Below are positions 1 through 10,832 of a stretch of 61,338 nucleotides of DNA, in pieces. The notes below the pieces were generated by a model. The model saw nothing but the letters and a program-made list of their open reading frames with translations, did not search any database and was not told the origin of the DNA. Position numbers and translations under genes: made by a program. The stretch spans positions 1 through 61,338 of the forward strand of contig NW_005179336.1 in the NCBI RefSeq assembly GCF_000350225.1, in the 5' to 3' direction. This DNA comes from Chondrus crispus. Taxonomy: Eukaryota > Rhodophyta > Florideophyceae > Gigartinales > Gigartinaceae. Position 1 is the first letter of the stretch; every line of letters starts with the position of its first letter.

Positions 1-2294
1 CGAACCTGATAGAAGTGGAGGTGTCGTACAAATTGGTATGGAGCCCTAGTGGAAAGCGAGTCCCTAAAGATTCCAGAGGACGTGCTTTTGACTTCATGGA
101 ACTAGACTTCGTGGCTCTTTCGCATCTTGACAAGGGTGCAACCGAAACGCGTTTCGGGATACTGTTGGAAAACCCCACGCATGTTCAGCAAAACGCAGAA
201 ACTCGAATGGTTCGAGTTGCCATCCTAAACAACGAAGAAGGTGGTTTGCGATTCGGGGGTTTCCATAATTTACTCTCTTTCTCGAAGAATAGGGACATGG
301 AAAACAGGCTTTTCATCCAAAAACTTGGAACCGAAAGCATCCGTCAATACTCGAAATCGTTCATTGCAATATGGAAGGGGTTTTTCAAATTGGATCGCTT
401 CAAGATTCTTGGATTGTCGGACCCGTCTTCTCTCGTTTGCTCGTATACGCAGAGATTCTGGGACATGGTTTCGATTGTTCAATGGCGCTTGGTGCAGGAA
501 AATGCAAATAAGCATTGCTTAACCATACGGAAAGCATTACATCAAACCAGCGTTCAACATCGACCCGTTTTGTCAGTCGACCCTTGTGCTGTTGCCAAAA
601 CAGTTCTCCGGTTTGCCCGTGAGTCGATTTTTAAAGTCCTCCGGGCTATGAAAACCACAGTCAACGACAGTCAGCTCCAGTTTCTTGTGTCGTGGTGTTC
701 TCATGTCACAGCATACCATCTTCTTTCCCAGAGCGCACAAAGGTGGTGGTGCGATATTGGCAACTCGACTGGTCCAGGGAGAAAGGGAGACGTGAACTTT
801 TCATCATCGATGTTTTTCTGCCAAGGCCCGCCCGGTACTGGCAAGTCTCACGTCGTCACGATTCTTGTCTGGGCCACAACTCGAAAATCTCTCGGTTCTT
901 TGTTAATTCCTGGTTCTGGAGATGAGAGGAATCGGCATTCTAGTGTTTCTGATCTCCTAACTGGAAGGGCCTTGGTTTTGACAGTTACAAACGCCGCGAT
1001 CGATGATCTTCTGATGAAGTACTTCACGGCAGGCGGCAATGACATTGATTCTGAGTACTCGCCCTTGCGTCTGGGTTCCATGAGTACAGAAGAGGCAGCT
1101 CAGCAGTTCCAGATACACAAACTATCTCAATCCGAAAAATTGGGACCGGACGCTATCATCAACGAGAGAAAAGCAACCTTTAGCACTCTTGGGTCAGCAA
1201 TGTCGTTTGACTGGAATCAAAACATTCATGGTTTTGATCTCATTGTTATTGATGAGGCTGCTTACGCGTGTGAAACGGAAACAACTGCGGTACTCTGCCG
1301 GGTTCTCGAAAACGTTGGCGAACCGGTGCTTGGTACCTCTGTGGTCTTGGTTGGCGATCAAGCTCAGCTTCCGCCATACGACGATAAGACGTTTCATATC
1401 TGGACGAGACACAGAGCTAGTACTCCTCACTTCTTTTCCAAGGCGATGTCTGTGATGACAATGAAACCCTCGTTTCCTCCAGAAACGAGCGCACAGCATG
1501 TAGCTATGTGGGAGCAGACACCACGTGTCATGTTCCAGTTTCAGAAGCAGATGAGAAGTGCGCCATCTATCGGACGGTATGTCAGCGACAACTTCTACGC
1601 TGGGAAAATATTGAATGGACCACGGTTACCGCAAAGGTATTGGGCAACTGAGAATTGTATGGAGACTATTTCTTCCGACCGCTTTCCGTTGCGGGTAGTG
1701 AACTTCGTGAACACGAAGCAATGCCATGCCTTGAATGCCACAAACAATGAGGTACATGATCCAAGAGGCGGTTATAGGAATGAATACGAGTGTCATGTCA
1801 TCATTGAAATGCTGAAAGAATGGCAGTCGGCATCCCCATCAAGTAAGATGTCGATTGGAATTCTCACTCCGTATATTTCTCAGAAAAACTTTCTGACACA
1901 GGCTCTGGAAAAATCAAACCTTCGCAATGCGTCGGTATTGACATTCGCATCGGCCCAAGGAAAAGAGTTTGATGTTGTTTTCCTTTCATTAGTGAGAACA
2001 TACGTTGAGCACAGTGGTGCCGGAAACAAGCCTACACAATTGACTTTTCTAAACGACAAGCACTCCGCGTGTGTGGCAATTTCACGCGCAAGAGAAGTGC
2101 TAATCGTTTTAGGAAAGCTTCAGAAAATTGCTGTTGGGAGTCCCCTTTGGAAAAAGTACCTGACAAGTCACCGGCATTTCCCTCAATCTGATGATTCTGA
2201 CGTCAAAGATTTCTTGTACCTTGAACCACAAATGAAGAGTCGCAGACGGGAAGAGGTATTGACGCTAGCTGTAGAGACCGAACCTTCTTTCTAA
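1..2294 (+). CDS. SF1 superfamily helicase (UPF1/SEN1-like), 5' end outside window
   Basis: This is an ATP-dependent RNA/DNA helicase of superfamily 1, closest in layout to the UPF1/SEN1/DNA2-NAM7 group. The frame is open to the left edge, reading in frame from base 3, so the GTG at 15 is not a real start and the N terminus is missing. Motifs seen in order are Walker A GPPGTGKS (about 824-847), Walker B VIDEAA (about 1245), motif III GDQAQLPP (about 1353), a motif IV-like QKQMRSAPSIG, motif V FASAQGKEFDVV, and motif VI AISRARE near 2085. All core ATPase and helicase motifs are present, so the part shown looks functional. It could be a host RNA-surveillance gene or belong to a mobile element. 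The neighbouring MULE gene and satellite make the second possible, but nothing proves it. Confidence 0.85.
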   Translation, partial: NLIEVEVSYKLVWSPSGKRVPKDSRGRAFDFMELDFVALSHLDKGATETRFGILLENPTHVQQNAETRMVRVAILNNEEGGLRFGGFHNLLSFSKNRDMENRLFIQKLGTESIRQYSKSFIAIWKGFFKLDRFKILGLSDPSSLVCSYTQRFWDMVSIVQWRLVQENANKHCLTIRKALHQTSVQHRPVLSVDPCAVAKTVLRFARESIFKVLRAMKTTVNDSQLQFLVSWCSHVTAYHLLSQSAQRWWCDIGNSTGPGRKGDVNFSSSMFFCQGPPGTGKSHVVTILVWATTRKSLGSLLIPGSGDERNRHSSVSDLLTGRALVLTVTNAAIDDLLMKYFTAGGNDIDSEYSPLRLGSMSTEEAAQQFQIHKLSQSEKLGPDAIINERKATFSTLGSAMSFDWNQNIHGFDLIVIDEAAYACETETTAVLCRVLENVGEPVLGTSVVLVGDQAQLPPYDDKTFHIWTRHRASTPHFFSKAMSVMTMKPSFPPETSAQHVAMWEQTPRVMFQFQKQMRSAPSIGRYVSDNFYAGKILNGPRLPQRYWATENCMETISSDRFPLRVVNFVNTKQCHALNATNNEVHDPRGGYRNEYECHVIIEMLKEWQSASPSSKMSIGILTPYISQKNFLTQALEKSNLRNASVLTFASAQGKEFDVVFLSLVRTYVEHSGAGNKPTQLTFLNDKHSACVAISRAREVLIVLGKLQKIAVGSPLWKKYLTSHRHFPQSDDSDVKDFLYLEPQMKSRRREEVLTLAVETEPSF

Positions 2295-2535
2295 CTAAAC
2301 ATACATCTGACTTATTGAAACATATCTTGCGTTTCAAAGCAAAAAAACATGGGTTCCCAACGCATATTTAGTGTACTGTTCTACGGGCCCCAGCACACTC
2401 CCAAGCACACACTAAGGGCATTCCCAACATGAGAATCGCCCGCACCATTTTGAGGCTGCGAAACGCAATATTAACCTACAGCACACGCGAAAATTGCAAA
2501 TCCTGCTGCGCCCTTAGAGCACACCTGCGCATGCT

Positions 2536-3735
2536 GCGAGGTCAATTCTCATTTTGAGTTTCGCGTCCCTTCGTGGGGTTCGAAACTCCAAAACTCATTC
2601 TGAGTTTCGAATCACTTGTTTTGGGGGTTTCAAGCTCATTTTGAGTTTCGAGTCCCTTTTTTTGGTACTCGAAACTCAAAATGGCAATACTGTACATGAG
2701 CACAGTACAGTACCTGCCCCGTCCCTGAAGCGCCCCCTGGCCCCCCTGTGCATACTTCGAGAAAATTCTCATTTTGAGTTTTGAGTACCTTTTTTCGGGG
2801 GTTCGAAACTCATTATGAGTTTCGAACCCCTTTTTTTGGTACTCGAAACTCAAAATGAGTTTCGAGCCCCTTTTTTTGGTACTCGAAACTCAAAATGGCG
2901 ATACTGTACATGCGCACAGTACAGTACCTGCCCCGTCCCTGAAGCGCCCCCCGGGCCCCCTGTGCATACTTCGAGAAAATTCTCATTTTGAGTTTTGAGT
3001 ACCTTTTTTCGGGGGTTCGAAACTCATTATGAGTTTCGAGTCCCTTTTTTTTGGTACTCGAAACTCATTATGAGTTTCGAACCCCTTTTTTTTGGTACTC
3101 GAAACTCAAAATGAGTTTCGAGCCCCTTTTTTTGGTACTCGAAACTCAAAATGGCGATACTGTACATGCGCACAGTACAGTACCTGCCCCTCCCCTGAAG
3201 CGCCCCATGCACATACTTCGAGACAATTCTCATTTTGAGTTTCGAGTACCTTTTTTTTGGTACTCGAAACTCATTATGAGTTTCGAACCCCTTTTTTTTG
3301 GTACTCGAAACTCAAAATGAGTTTCGAGCCCCTTTTTTTGGTACTGGAAACTCAAAATGGCGATACTGTACATGCGCACAGTACAGTACCTGCCCCGTCC
3401 CTGAAGCGCCCCCCGGGCCCCCTGTGCATACTTCGAGAAAATTCTCATTTTGAGTTTTGAGTACCTTTTTTCGGGGGTTCGAAACTCATTATGAGTTTCG
3501 AGTCCCTTTTTTTTGGTACTCGAAACTCATTATGAGTTTCGAACCCCTTTTTTTTGGTACTCGAAACTCAAAATGAGTTTCGAGCCCCTTTTTTTGGTAC
3601 TCGAAACTCAAAATGGCGATACTGTACATGCGCACAGTACAGTACAGTACCTGCCCCGCCCCTGAAAGGGCCTGGCGCATGATTCGAGGCCATTCTCATT
3701 TTTAGTTTCGAGTCCCCTGCTTTGCTTTTTTGGTA
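2536..3735. repeat. Palindromic satellite array upstream of the MULE gene
   Basis: The array is built from the inverted pair TCGAAACTCA / TGAGTTTCGA, joined by TTA or AAA spacers and separated by CCCCTTTTTTTGGTAC-like tracts. A second block, starting GGCGATACTGTACATG and ending in a GC-rich piece (GAAGCGCCCC), recurs five times, at 2683, 2897, 3153, 3359 and 3615. The spacings are 214, 256, 206 and 256 bp, so long and short units alternate. No gene is supported here; the short reading frames are repeat translations. Confidence 0.9.
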
Positions 3736-4277
3736 AACTCATAATGAGAGTACATCATCTGTCCTTCATTTGTATAATCCACGCACAGTGTTATTTGCGT
3801 TTGCTTTTGGACCAAAAATAAGCCAGGATAGCTGCCGTGGGTCGGGACCCCCGTGGGTGATGTGGTTTGTAACTTATATACCTGTACCTTTGATCATTAA
3901 TGAACCGTTGTTGCTGGGTTGAATGCCCCAACGAGAACGGTATGGCATACCCCCACGCACCCCGCACCCACGCAGAGGGGTAGAGTGGGCCTTTCTTTGA
4001 TCTAGACCATTTTGAAGCCGTTAACCTTTTCGAGCCCGAGCTATAACTCTTGCTTACTCTTAACTCTTGACTGTAGAATATACAATTCCTGTACTCGCTT
4101 GTAACGTTACTTTTTTGTGGTTCTTCGTCGAGTGTAGCCTTTTCATTGAGACCATTTTAGTGTGGTGTTTGTTTACCAAAACTGTGTAGAGTCAGAGAAG
4201 ATTTGTACGTCAATCCCTATCTTCAGAAAAGTATAGTCTCACTGATTTGTAAAGTCGCATTTTGCAGATCGAACAGG
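3736..4277. other. Intergenic leader upstream of MULE gene
   Basis: There is no convincing reading frame. The stretch contains AT-rich and CT-rich sequence and a short inverted repeat GGGTCGGGACCC near 3840. A TATATA-like run near 3876 and an ATTAATGAACC motif give it a promoter- or LTR-remnant look, but no second copy was found in the window. Confidence 0.4.
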
Positions 4278-7175
4278 ATGAGCAGTACCAATTACGCAAC
4301 AGTGGATGAGCTAGAGGAAGTCATTGATCTAACTCATCCACAGACGTCCCAAAGTGAAGACCAGAGAGTCTCCTCTTTCCCTTCTGATGTTCGAACTCCT
4401 ATACTGACATCGTCATGTCATGATAAGTCACAAATTACTTCGGTCATGGACGTGAAGGAGACCAAGTGGCTCCCAAAGACTTCTGTTATTGGGATTATGA
4501 GAGAGTCTGCGTCTGTCATGTACCATGTTTGTTCAAGAATGATGGCAGAGAGCCTGCAATCTCATAATTCTCTCGTTATTTCCATGCTTGAAACAAGTGA
4601 AGATGGCGTTCTGCATGTAATCCGCGGTCAGACAAGCAGTCAGGTTTTAAATCAATTGGTTTATCGCTTCAAGGCTAACGGAAATTGGGATGGGCGCGTT
4701 CCATTTCTGGAAAGCAGCGAAATCATGCAGAAGCGGAGATACAAGTGCCTCGGAGTGAAGCATTGTGCGCTGGTACCATCTTCATTTAGCGGGAGAAGCC
4801 ATGGAAATAGTGAAACGTTTGAGCAGCTTCTTTCCGAACAGAGGGAGAGGAAGGATGGTAGCGCTTCTGCGAAGCATACCGCTAAGCGTTTGGCAAGGAC
4901 TTTGTTTTTGTCGGTACAAAAAAAAGTCAACAGTGCGGGTGGGTATTGTCAATACATCAGGACTCCAACTGCATCACAAGGAGCTCCAGGGGTAGTGCAA
5001 AAATGTCGAGGAGTCCCTAAATTAAGGAAAAACAGATCCACTGGAGAATATTTCCTTGGTTGTTCTGGTTTTCGAAAGGGAGATGGGGATAAACGGTCTA
5101 GCATCGAAGGTTGGGCGTCGCGGAAGCACTCATCTCAATCTCTACATGCGTTGACAGATGAGGCTCTGGTTGAATTGCAAGAGATGTTACATAGCGGGAG
5201 AGTCGCAGACTGCAGCAAAGAGGACTGTATGTTCTTCCTCAGCAAGGGAAAGAGAACTGCTCAATGTCCGGATCACGGAACATCTCTTATCGAGACTGGG
5301 GCTTGCCCTGTAAAATTAATCCTCATGCAACCGGTCGGTCAGGTGTCGTGCGATACCGCGGTCTACAAAAGAGGTGATATATTGCGAGGACTGCCTGGAG
5401 AACAAAACACAATTTGTTTTGCCTACTTTCAAGGAATACACAACCATCCCCCGCCACCCCCGCCTGTATCCTCTTTCGCGAAAGATACTCTTATTGTTGA
5501 AGAAGCTCGCAAGTCGAGAGGAGCCCCCGCAGCCCACATCAAATTGGAGGTTCAGAAGAAACTATTGCATAGCTTTGGAGCTAGAGGTTCCGGGGTTTCT
5601 GTAAGTGACCACAGAATTTACGATATCTGCACGGCAATGCAATCTGGCGCAAAAGAAAGAGAAAGCATTGGAACTTTGTTTGAAATGGCAGCGGATGAGA
5701 GAAACGAATATGTGAGAGAAGCCAGAACTGTGGAAAAAGGAGGAGCGGTGGTTCTTTTAGCAACTAATTCAATGATCGCAAAAGGAGCGACGTCATCTAG
5801 CTTTGCCGGAGATGCGACCTTCAAGACATTGGAAAATGACGTTTCTATGGTGAAGGTTGTCATGTCGACAAAAGAAAGTTTCAAGCCATTTCGATTGTCG
5901 GCTAAAGTTTCGTGGTATTTATACAATGTTGTAGCACAAGCTCATCCCGGCCTATCAGGAACGAAGGGAATTGTCGTCGCCAGATTCATGATGAACCGAC
6001 TTACGCGTGATTCGTACTGTATGGGATGGAAACTGTTCCTGGATCACATGCAGACATACTGGAGAAGAGCTGTGAGTGCGCCGCAAAGTTTATGCTTAAT
6101 ACGCGTACCATACGTGTTCAATGTAGACCAATGCGGGATCCGGTGCATCGAAATCAGGTCAATAACTACTGACTTCGATGCCGCCGAAATAGAAGGAATT
6201 GCCCTGGCCCTTCAATCGACAATCGGAGGTTCAGCACGTATGCATGTGGAAAACATCATGATTGGTTGTACTGTTCATTTTGACAGGGATGCAAGGCGAC
6301 GAGCGGCCCGACTACCGGTGAATATCAGAGATGTGTTCTATAGAACGATGATGAAAATGCGCAACTGCAGAAGCGTTATGGAGGCAAACGAGGCTCTGGA
6401 CTACGTCAGATCGCTGGACAGGTCTTGGGCAGATTGGGTACTAAAATACCCCTTCAAGACGTTGGCAATTACAGCGTTTTCAAATATGGCTGATCAAAAT
6501 TTCCGCACTGGATTTCAGGACACAAACATCGTTGAGAGCCAAAATAGGAGAGGACATCACATCTGTGGCGTGCAGATTAATCCAGCCATTGCCGCCAAAC
6601 GACTCGAAGACCTCGACAACATTTCAGTCGAGGAATCGCTTGGATTGGATAGCGGGGTTGGCGCGTACAACATCCTTCGCAAGCGACAGCGGTTTGACTC
6701 TTTGGTTGCCCCATCTGGATCGAAATCTCCGCAGAAAAAACAGAAGAGATCCAAGTTTCTTGGTAATATCCCAGGCAGTTCCGAAAGAAAAATTAAAGCC
6801 TCCGTATCTCGTTCAGACACGAAGCATAAAAGTCGGAACACAATGAAGGGAGACTTGTTGGAAATGAAAATGATTCAGAAGAATGTAGCTGAGGCAATGA
6901 ACGAAATTGTCGAAGAAGCTTCAGCTGTACAGATGGAAAAGCTTACCGATCTGACAATGAAAGTTGAAAATGCGTTATCAGCATTTGATGCCCGAATTGA
7001 GATTCTGAGTTGCCTGAAGGAAGTAACACAGGATCTTCTCCTGCGCAAAGTTATCTCGACGTTGTTCTTGAAAATTAAAACGAGTGGCGACGATATCAAG
7101 AATGCTCAAGGCTTGGAAAAGAATGATTCTGCCGTAAACTGTATTGATGTTGATGCTTCTGATAGAGATCTCTGA
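4278..7175 (+). CDS. MULE-type transposase-like protein with zinc-binding N-terminal module
   Basis: This 965-residue protein starts at the first ATG; the frame upstream has only a TTG. A Cys/His module that ends in GIHNHPPPP resembles the WRKY-GCM1/FLYWCH-type zinc-binding units that precede MULE catalytic domains. The central part has the three landmarks of a MULE DDE domain: GDATFKTLEND (first acid, about residue 510), the GCTVHFDRDARR block that matches the usual C/H motif (about 665), and TNIVESQNRRGH (final acid, about 755). The C terminus is basic, with a KKQKRSK-like nuclear signal and a probable coiled coil. The intact frame suggests an autonomous or domesticated transposase. Related palindromic satellite lies on both sides. 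Family assignment is by motif only. Confidence 0.7.
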   Translation: MSSTNYATVDELEEVIDLTHPQTSQSEDQRVSSFPSDVRTPILTSSCHDKSQITSVMDVKETKWLPKTSVIGIMRESASVMYHVCSRMMAESLQSHNSLVISMLETSEDGVLHVIRGQTSSQVLNQLVYRFKANGNWDGRVPFLESSEIMQKRRYKCLGVKHCALVPSSFSGRSHGNSETFEQLLSEQRERKDGSASAKHTAKRLARTLFLSVQKKVNSAGGYCQYIRTPTASQGAPGVVQKCRGVPKLRKNRSTGEYFLGCSGFRKGDGDKRSSIEGWASRKHSSQSLHALTDEALVELQEMLHSGRVADCSKEDCMFFLSKGKRTAQCPDHGTSLIETGACPVKLILMQPVGQVSCDTAVYKRGDILRGLPGEQNTICFAYFQGIHNHPPPPPPVSSFAKDTLIVEEARKSRGAPAAHIKLEVQKKLLHSFGARGSGVSVSDHRIYDICTAMQSGAKERESIGTLFEMAADERNEYVREARTVEKGGAVVLLATNSMIAKGATSSSFAGDATFKTLENDVSMVKVVMSTKESFKPFRLSAKVSWYLYNVVAQAHPGLSGTKGIVVARFMMNRLTRDSYCMGWKLFLDHMQTYWRRAVSAPQSLCLIRVPYVFNVDQCGIRCIEIRSITTDFDAAEIEGIALALQSTIGGSARMHVENIMIGCTVHFDRDARRRAARLPVNIRDVFYRTMMKMRNCRSVMEANEALDYVRSLDRSWADWVLKYPFKTLAITAFSNMADQNFRTGFQDTNIVESQNRRGHHICGVQINPAIAAKRLEDLDNISVEESLGLDSGVGAYNILRKRQRFDSLVAPSGSKSPQKKQKRSKFLGNIPGSSERKIKASVSRSDTKHKSRNTMKGDLLEMKMIQKNVAEAMNEIVEEASAVQMEKLTDLTMKVENALSAFDARIEILSCLKEVTQDLLLRKVISTLFLKIKTSGDDIKNAQGLEKNDSAVNCIDVDASDRDL

Positions 7176-7485
7176 GTAGGCACGAAAGTAAAATGGTATC
7201 GAGACTTATGTGTTGAAGCTATCTGTGCTATCCTATTGAGTCCCATATTTCTTCTGAAGATCACCCAGCGACCTACGGACTTTGAAAAAGCGTATAGTCC
7301 TGTTAAAAGACTGACTAAACTACCACTTCGAGTATGGAACGCCCTGTTTCATGGGTCCTATACTCATGAATTGAGTAAGCCACCTGTTTTCAGGGTCGAT
7401 GTTTGCATTTGTCCTTTGCTGAGGTGGTTAATGTTAAGTGAGCAGCAGGCAAATGTTAACCTGTTTACGGAATATGTAGTGTCAA

Positions 7486-7685
7486 CCTCATTTTGAATAT
7501 TGAATACCTTTTCTTGGGGGTTCGAAACTCATTATGAGTTTCGAACCCCTTTTTTTGGTATTCGAAACTCATAATGAGTTTCAAATACCTTTTTGTGGGG
7601 GTTCGAAACTCATAATGAGTTTTGGGTCCCTTTTCGGCCTTCCAAATCTCATAATGAGTTTTGGGTCCTTTTTGGAGTTTCAATA
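7486..7685. repeat. Palindromic satellite downstream of the MULE gene
   Basis: The same TCGAAACTCA / TGAGTTTCGA palindromes and CCCCTTTTTTTGGTA spacers recur here, as in the array at 2536-3735. They are more degenerate, and the GGCGATACTG block is missing. With the left array, it brackets the MULE gene and could be part of that element's ends. Confidence 0.85.
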
Positions 7686-8088
7686 CACATGAAGAGAGCA
7701 CAGTATGTATGTCGCCACGATCAAGCGTCTTTGCCATAGAAAAACACTCACTATCTTGAAGTCGCATTAAGTATATTAAAGTTTGCAGGATGTTGCCTTC
7801 TCATTTGCGCTTTATTACTAAGTAATTTAATCTCATTAGCGCAGCGTAATCCGTGACAGCTTCACCAATGGTAGAGAACTGGACTTTACAGATCGAACTC
7901 ATGAGAATTGTTAAAACTTCATCTATTTGTATGATTTACCAAGATTGTATCGATTTTTCACTACCGAAAACAGTCCAGTTTATATCATCCAGAAGATCAA
8001 GTGCGGTACATAGGTAATATAGAGTGTCCATGCGCATGCAGCAGTGGAAATGGTATTCTCATATTGATTTGCCCAGTAGCGGGAACAT

Positions 8089-8277
8089 GTTTACTAGAAA
8101 ATTAGACGGGTGGTCAATGTTTACCCAGTGGCAAGTAAATGTTTACTAGAAAATTAGACGGTTGGTCAATGTTTACCCAGTGGCAAGTAAATGTTTACTT
8201 GTTGATCGGGGGTCAATTTTTACCCCGTGGAAAGTAAATGTTTACTTGTTGGCAAGTAAATGTTTACTTGTTGACGG
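8089..8277. repeat. 52-bp tandem repeat with GTAAATGTTTAC core
   Basis: Units start with GTTTACT at 8089, 8141 and 8193 (period 52), followed by shortened units at 8240 and 8262. Each junction forms the near-palindrome AAGTAAATGTTTACTT. It lies in the 1.7-kb gene-free stretch between the MULE and armadillo genes (7176-8875). Apart from the repeats listed separately, nothing else is recognised there. Confidence 0.85.
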
Positions 8278-8342
8278 ATATTTGGACTGGACAGGCGGAG
8301 TGCTGTGATAGGTTGCAATACTTTGAGTTTTTCAAGAAATTC

Positions 8343-8450
8343 AATGGCTTCTTTTGCCCCTACTGTAATTGAGTTTATTGAGAATTGTATTAAAATCACG
8401 GTGCATATCGCGTATGATAAAAAACTTTATTTACAACCAGGGAGAACCCG
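8343..8450. repeat. Dispersed about 110-bp repeat, copy 1
   Basis: It begins AATGGCTTCTTTTGCCCC and ends CCAGGGAGAACCCG. A second copy is at 17985-18095. The two differ by one 4-bp indel (GTAT) and one T indel and are otherwise identical by eye. No coding capacity is evident. It is probably a short non-autonomous element or a fragment of a larger one. Confidence 0.9.
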
Positions 8451-8875
8451 ATGCTCAGAGAGGTCTTTAGTTATCCCTGTGGCAGAATTTACGTCACGCA
8501 CTCAATTCAAGCGACTATCGATTCCGATGCAGATGCGAACTGAGTAAATCATCCCTTCACGTTTCAACGCTTGTTGTGGTGGAACCAAGATTAAATGTAC
8601 CACGTTGACAGCTGACGTACGCAATGAACCTACAGTCCCTTCTGAAGGAGACTTGCATACAATGTAAGGGCAGGCTTTAAACGTGACATGCCTTCAGTAA
8701 AAACGAAATTGTCAAGTATATCATATACAGTTGGATAACTAGAGAAGGAAAAGATCTCACTACAGGCGGGGAACATATATGCAAGTTACACTCTTGCTTA
8801 TGAGCTCAGACAAGCGACGCAGCTCACACAACTCTGTTTCTCTTGAAAGATTGAGAAGTGGCTGCCCAGGAACAC

Positions 8876-10378
8876 ATGGAAAACATGAGATGGAAAGCGA
8901 GTGACACATTGGATTCTGGGAAAGGTAGCGAAAAAAGTACAGTCGTTGCAGATCCTGTATACAGTCGCCCAGAACCACACCAGGCTGTTGTCATTCTACT
9001 AGACTCGATGCTTGCGAATGCCAACGATGAAGATTTGCAGGTGAGAGCAATTCTGTCTCTCATTCGCATGTCTGGAAGAGAAGAAGAAAGGACGCTTGTT
9101 GGCGAGAGTGGATGCCTTCAAGCCGCCATGACAGCGATGCGAAACTTCCCAAATTCTTCTCGGCTGTTATGCAGGGGAAACCTGCTTCTGGCAACTGCGG
9201 CACGCGACTCATTAGAAAACAAGAAGAGAATCAGCCGTGGCCGAGGGATCGAGATGCTCATTGCCCTCATGAGTCGGTGCGAATACGAAGAAGAAATACA
9301 ATGCTCGGCCTGTAATGCCCTGAAGCATTTGACGCAGCATTGCGAAGAAAACCAAAAAGTAGCGGGAGAATGTGGGATATCGGCAGTTTTGCAACGATCT
9401 CTAAAAAGGTTTTACTGGAATAAGGCTCTGCAAACAGACGGGATTTCAACTATTGGAAATGTCGCGTGCGCAGGTCTCGATTATCAAAAGAAACTGAGGG
9501 ACTGCGGGTGCATTGATGTGATTGTTGATACAATGAAACGGTTTTCAGAAAGCGTTACTGTTCAGGAGAGATGCGTCGTGGCCATAAAAGAGGTATGCAA
9601 GGACAACAGCAGTAACCAGAGAGCAGTAAGGCAATCGGGGGGTGTTGAGTTGCTGACCGAGATACTGCGAAAGTACAGAACAGAAACCAAACTGATTGTC
9701 ATGTTGTGCTCAACCTTGCGATACATATGCTTTGAAGAAGAGACACGAGAAGCAATAGGAAGGAATGGGGCTCTTATTCTGTTGCTAAGCATTTTGGAAC
9801 CCGTGTCCAAGAATGGGGAGAGAGGTGACGTAGTAACAGTGTTGCAGGCTCTTACGAACGCTACTTTCGGTCCTGATGCAAATAAGGAGGTTATTGCCAG
9901 ATGCGGGGGAGTTGGTGATATTATGAAGGTGTTGACTGATCTAGAGGACGAGGCAGAAGTAATCGAATCTGGTTTACGAGTGTTTCGAAATGTTTCGGAC
10001 ACGAGCGGGGTGAATTGCCAGCTCCTTGAAAACGGGAATGTGTTCAAATACGCTGTAGATAGTATTGAGAGGTTTCAGCAGAACGCAGGGATTTCTGAGC
10101 AGGCTTTTGCAATCGTTATCAATGGAATTCATGGAGAGTATGATGAGAGGAGAATAGGCTTATCCATGAATGCGCTTAAGGACGTTGTAGAGCTGCAGCT
10201 CAACCTTCTATCGACGAGCATTGCTGTGCAAAAGCTGGGACGAGATCTTCTTAAAAAGATCCAGGGATTGGAAATTGTACAATCTGACGGCGCCTCAAAG
10301 AAAAGTAGATCGAGAGTGCTCTCGACCTTGAAGCGCATAGCTTCGGGACAGAGCCGGGATGTTCGGAACGCTACATGA
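8876..10378 (+). CDS. Armadillo-repeat protein
   Basis: This 500-residue protein starts at the first ATG after an in-frame TGA; the GTG at 8858 is unlikely to be used. It is built of about ten armadillo-type helical repeats of roughly 42 residues. A recognisable unit is IQCSACNALKHLTQHCEEN followed by a G-G-I/V turn, and a similar GGVGDIMKVL...VIESGLRVFRNV unit occurs later. Armadillo folds bind extended peptides or proteins, so a scaffold or adaptor role is expected. No catalytic domain, signal peptide or membrane segment is seen. The C terminus is basic and serine-rich (KKSRSRVLS). It has no visible introns. The repeat units are too general to name the protein; an ARMC6- or importin-like relative is possible but unproven. 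Confidence 0.75.
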   Translation: MENMRWKASDTLDSGKGSEKSTVVADPVYSRPEPHQAVVILLDSMLANANDEDLQVRAILSLIRMSGREEERTLVGESGCLQAAMTAMRNFPNSSRLLCRGNLLLATAARDSLENKKRISRGRGIEMLIALMSRCEYEEEIQCSACNALKHLTQHCEENQKVAGECGISAVLQRSLKRFYWNKALQTDGISTIGNVACAGLDYQKKLRDCGCIDVIVDTMKRFSESVTVQERCVVAIKEVCKDNSSNQRAVRQSGGVELLTEILRKYRTETKLIVMLCSTLRYICFEEETREAIGRNGALILLLSILEPVSKNGERGDVVTVLQALTNATFGPDANKEVIARCGGVGDIMKVLTDLEDEAEVIESGLRVFRNVSDTSGVNCQLLENGNVFKYAVDSIERFQQNAGISEQAFAIVINGIHGEYDERRIGLSMNALKDVVELQLNLLSTSIAVQKLGRDLLKKIQGLEIVQSDGASKKSRSRVLSTLKRIASGQSRDVRNAT

Positions 10379-10832
10379 CAAATCGAATTCAGATAAAAGA
10401 AGGATTGCGCACCGTACGTTTGGAGGAGACCGTCAAACCAGATGAGCCTTTTCATGACCAGATACTTTCCAATTAGGATGGGCGCGAAAAAATTAAACAC
10501 TGCAATATGGAACGTAGCACTTACTTGATGCTTCTTTACGGGGTGACTGTAAGCCTAAAATAAGAAGTAAAAATTAGAAATTGGGCTATTGTGAGATTTT
10601 GGCAGGAGAGCACGCCAGCCGGCATGGGATCCAATAGCTATCACACAAATGCCTCTTTGGACCAGATGGCTTTCAGTTGCTCGGATGCGATCCACAGCAA
10701 GCCCCTCGAGGTCTCTCACCGCTACTCGCTGCGATCGCCACACACACCTCGTTCCTGCATCCCACCACGTCTGCCTGCCGCCTTCGCGACAACCCCATCT
10801 TCCTCGCCCTTGCTTTGGCTTTCTGTTCCGTC

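Noticed and set aside
3830..3980. Solo LTR remnant upstream of the MULE gene
   Set aside because: It has TATA-like and AATGAACC words but no matching second copy, target duplication or clear TG...CA ends.
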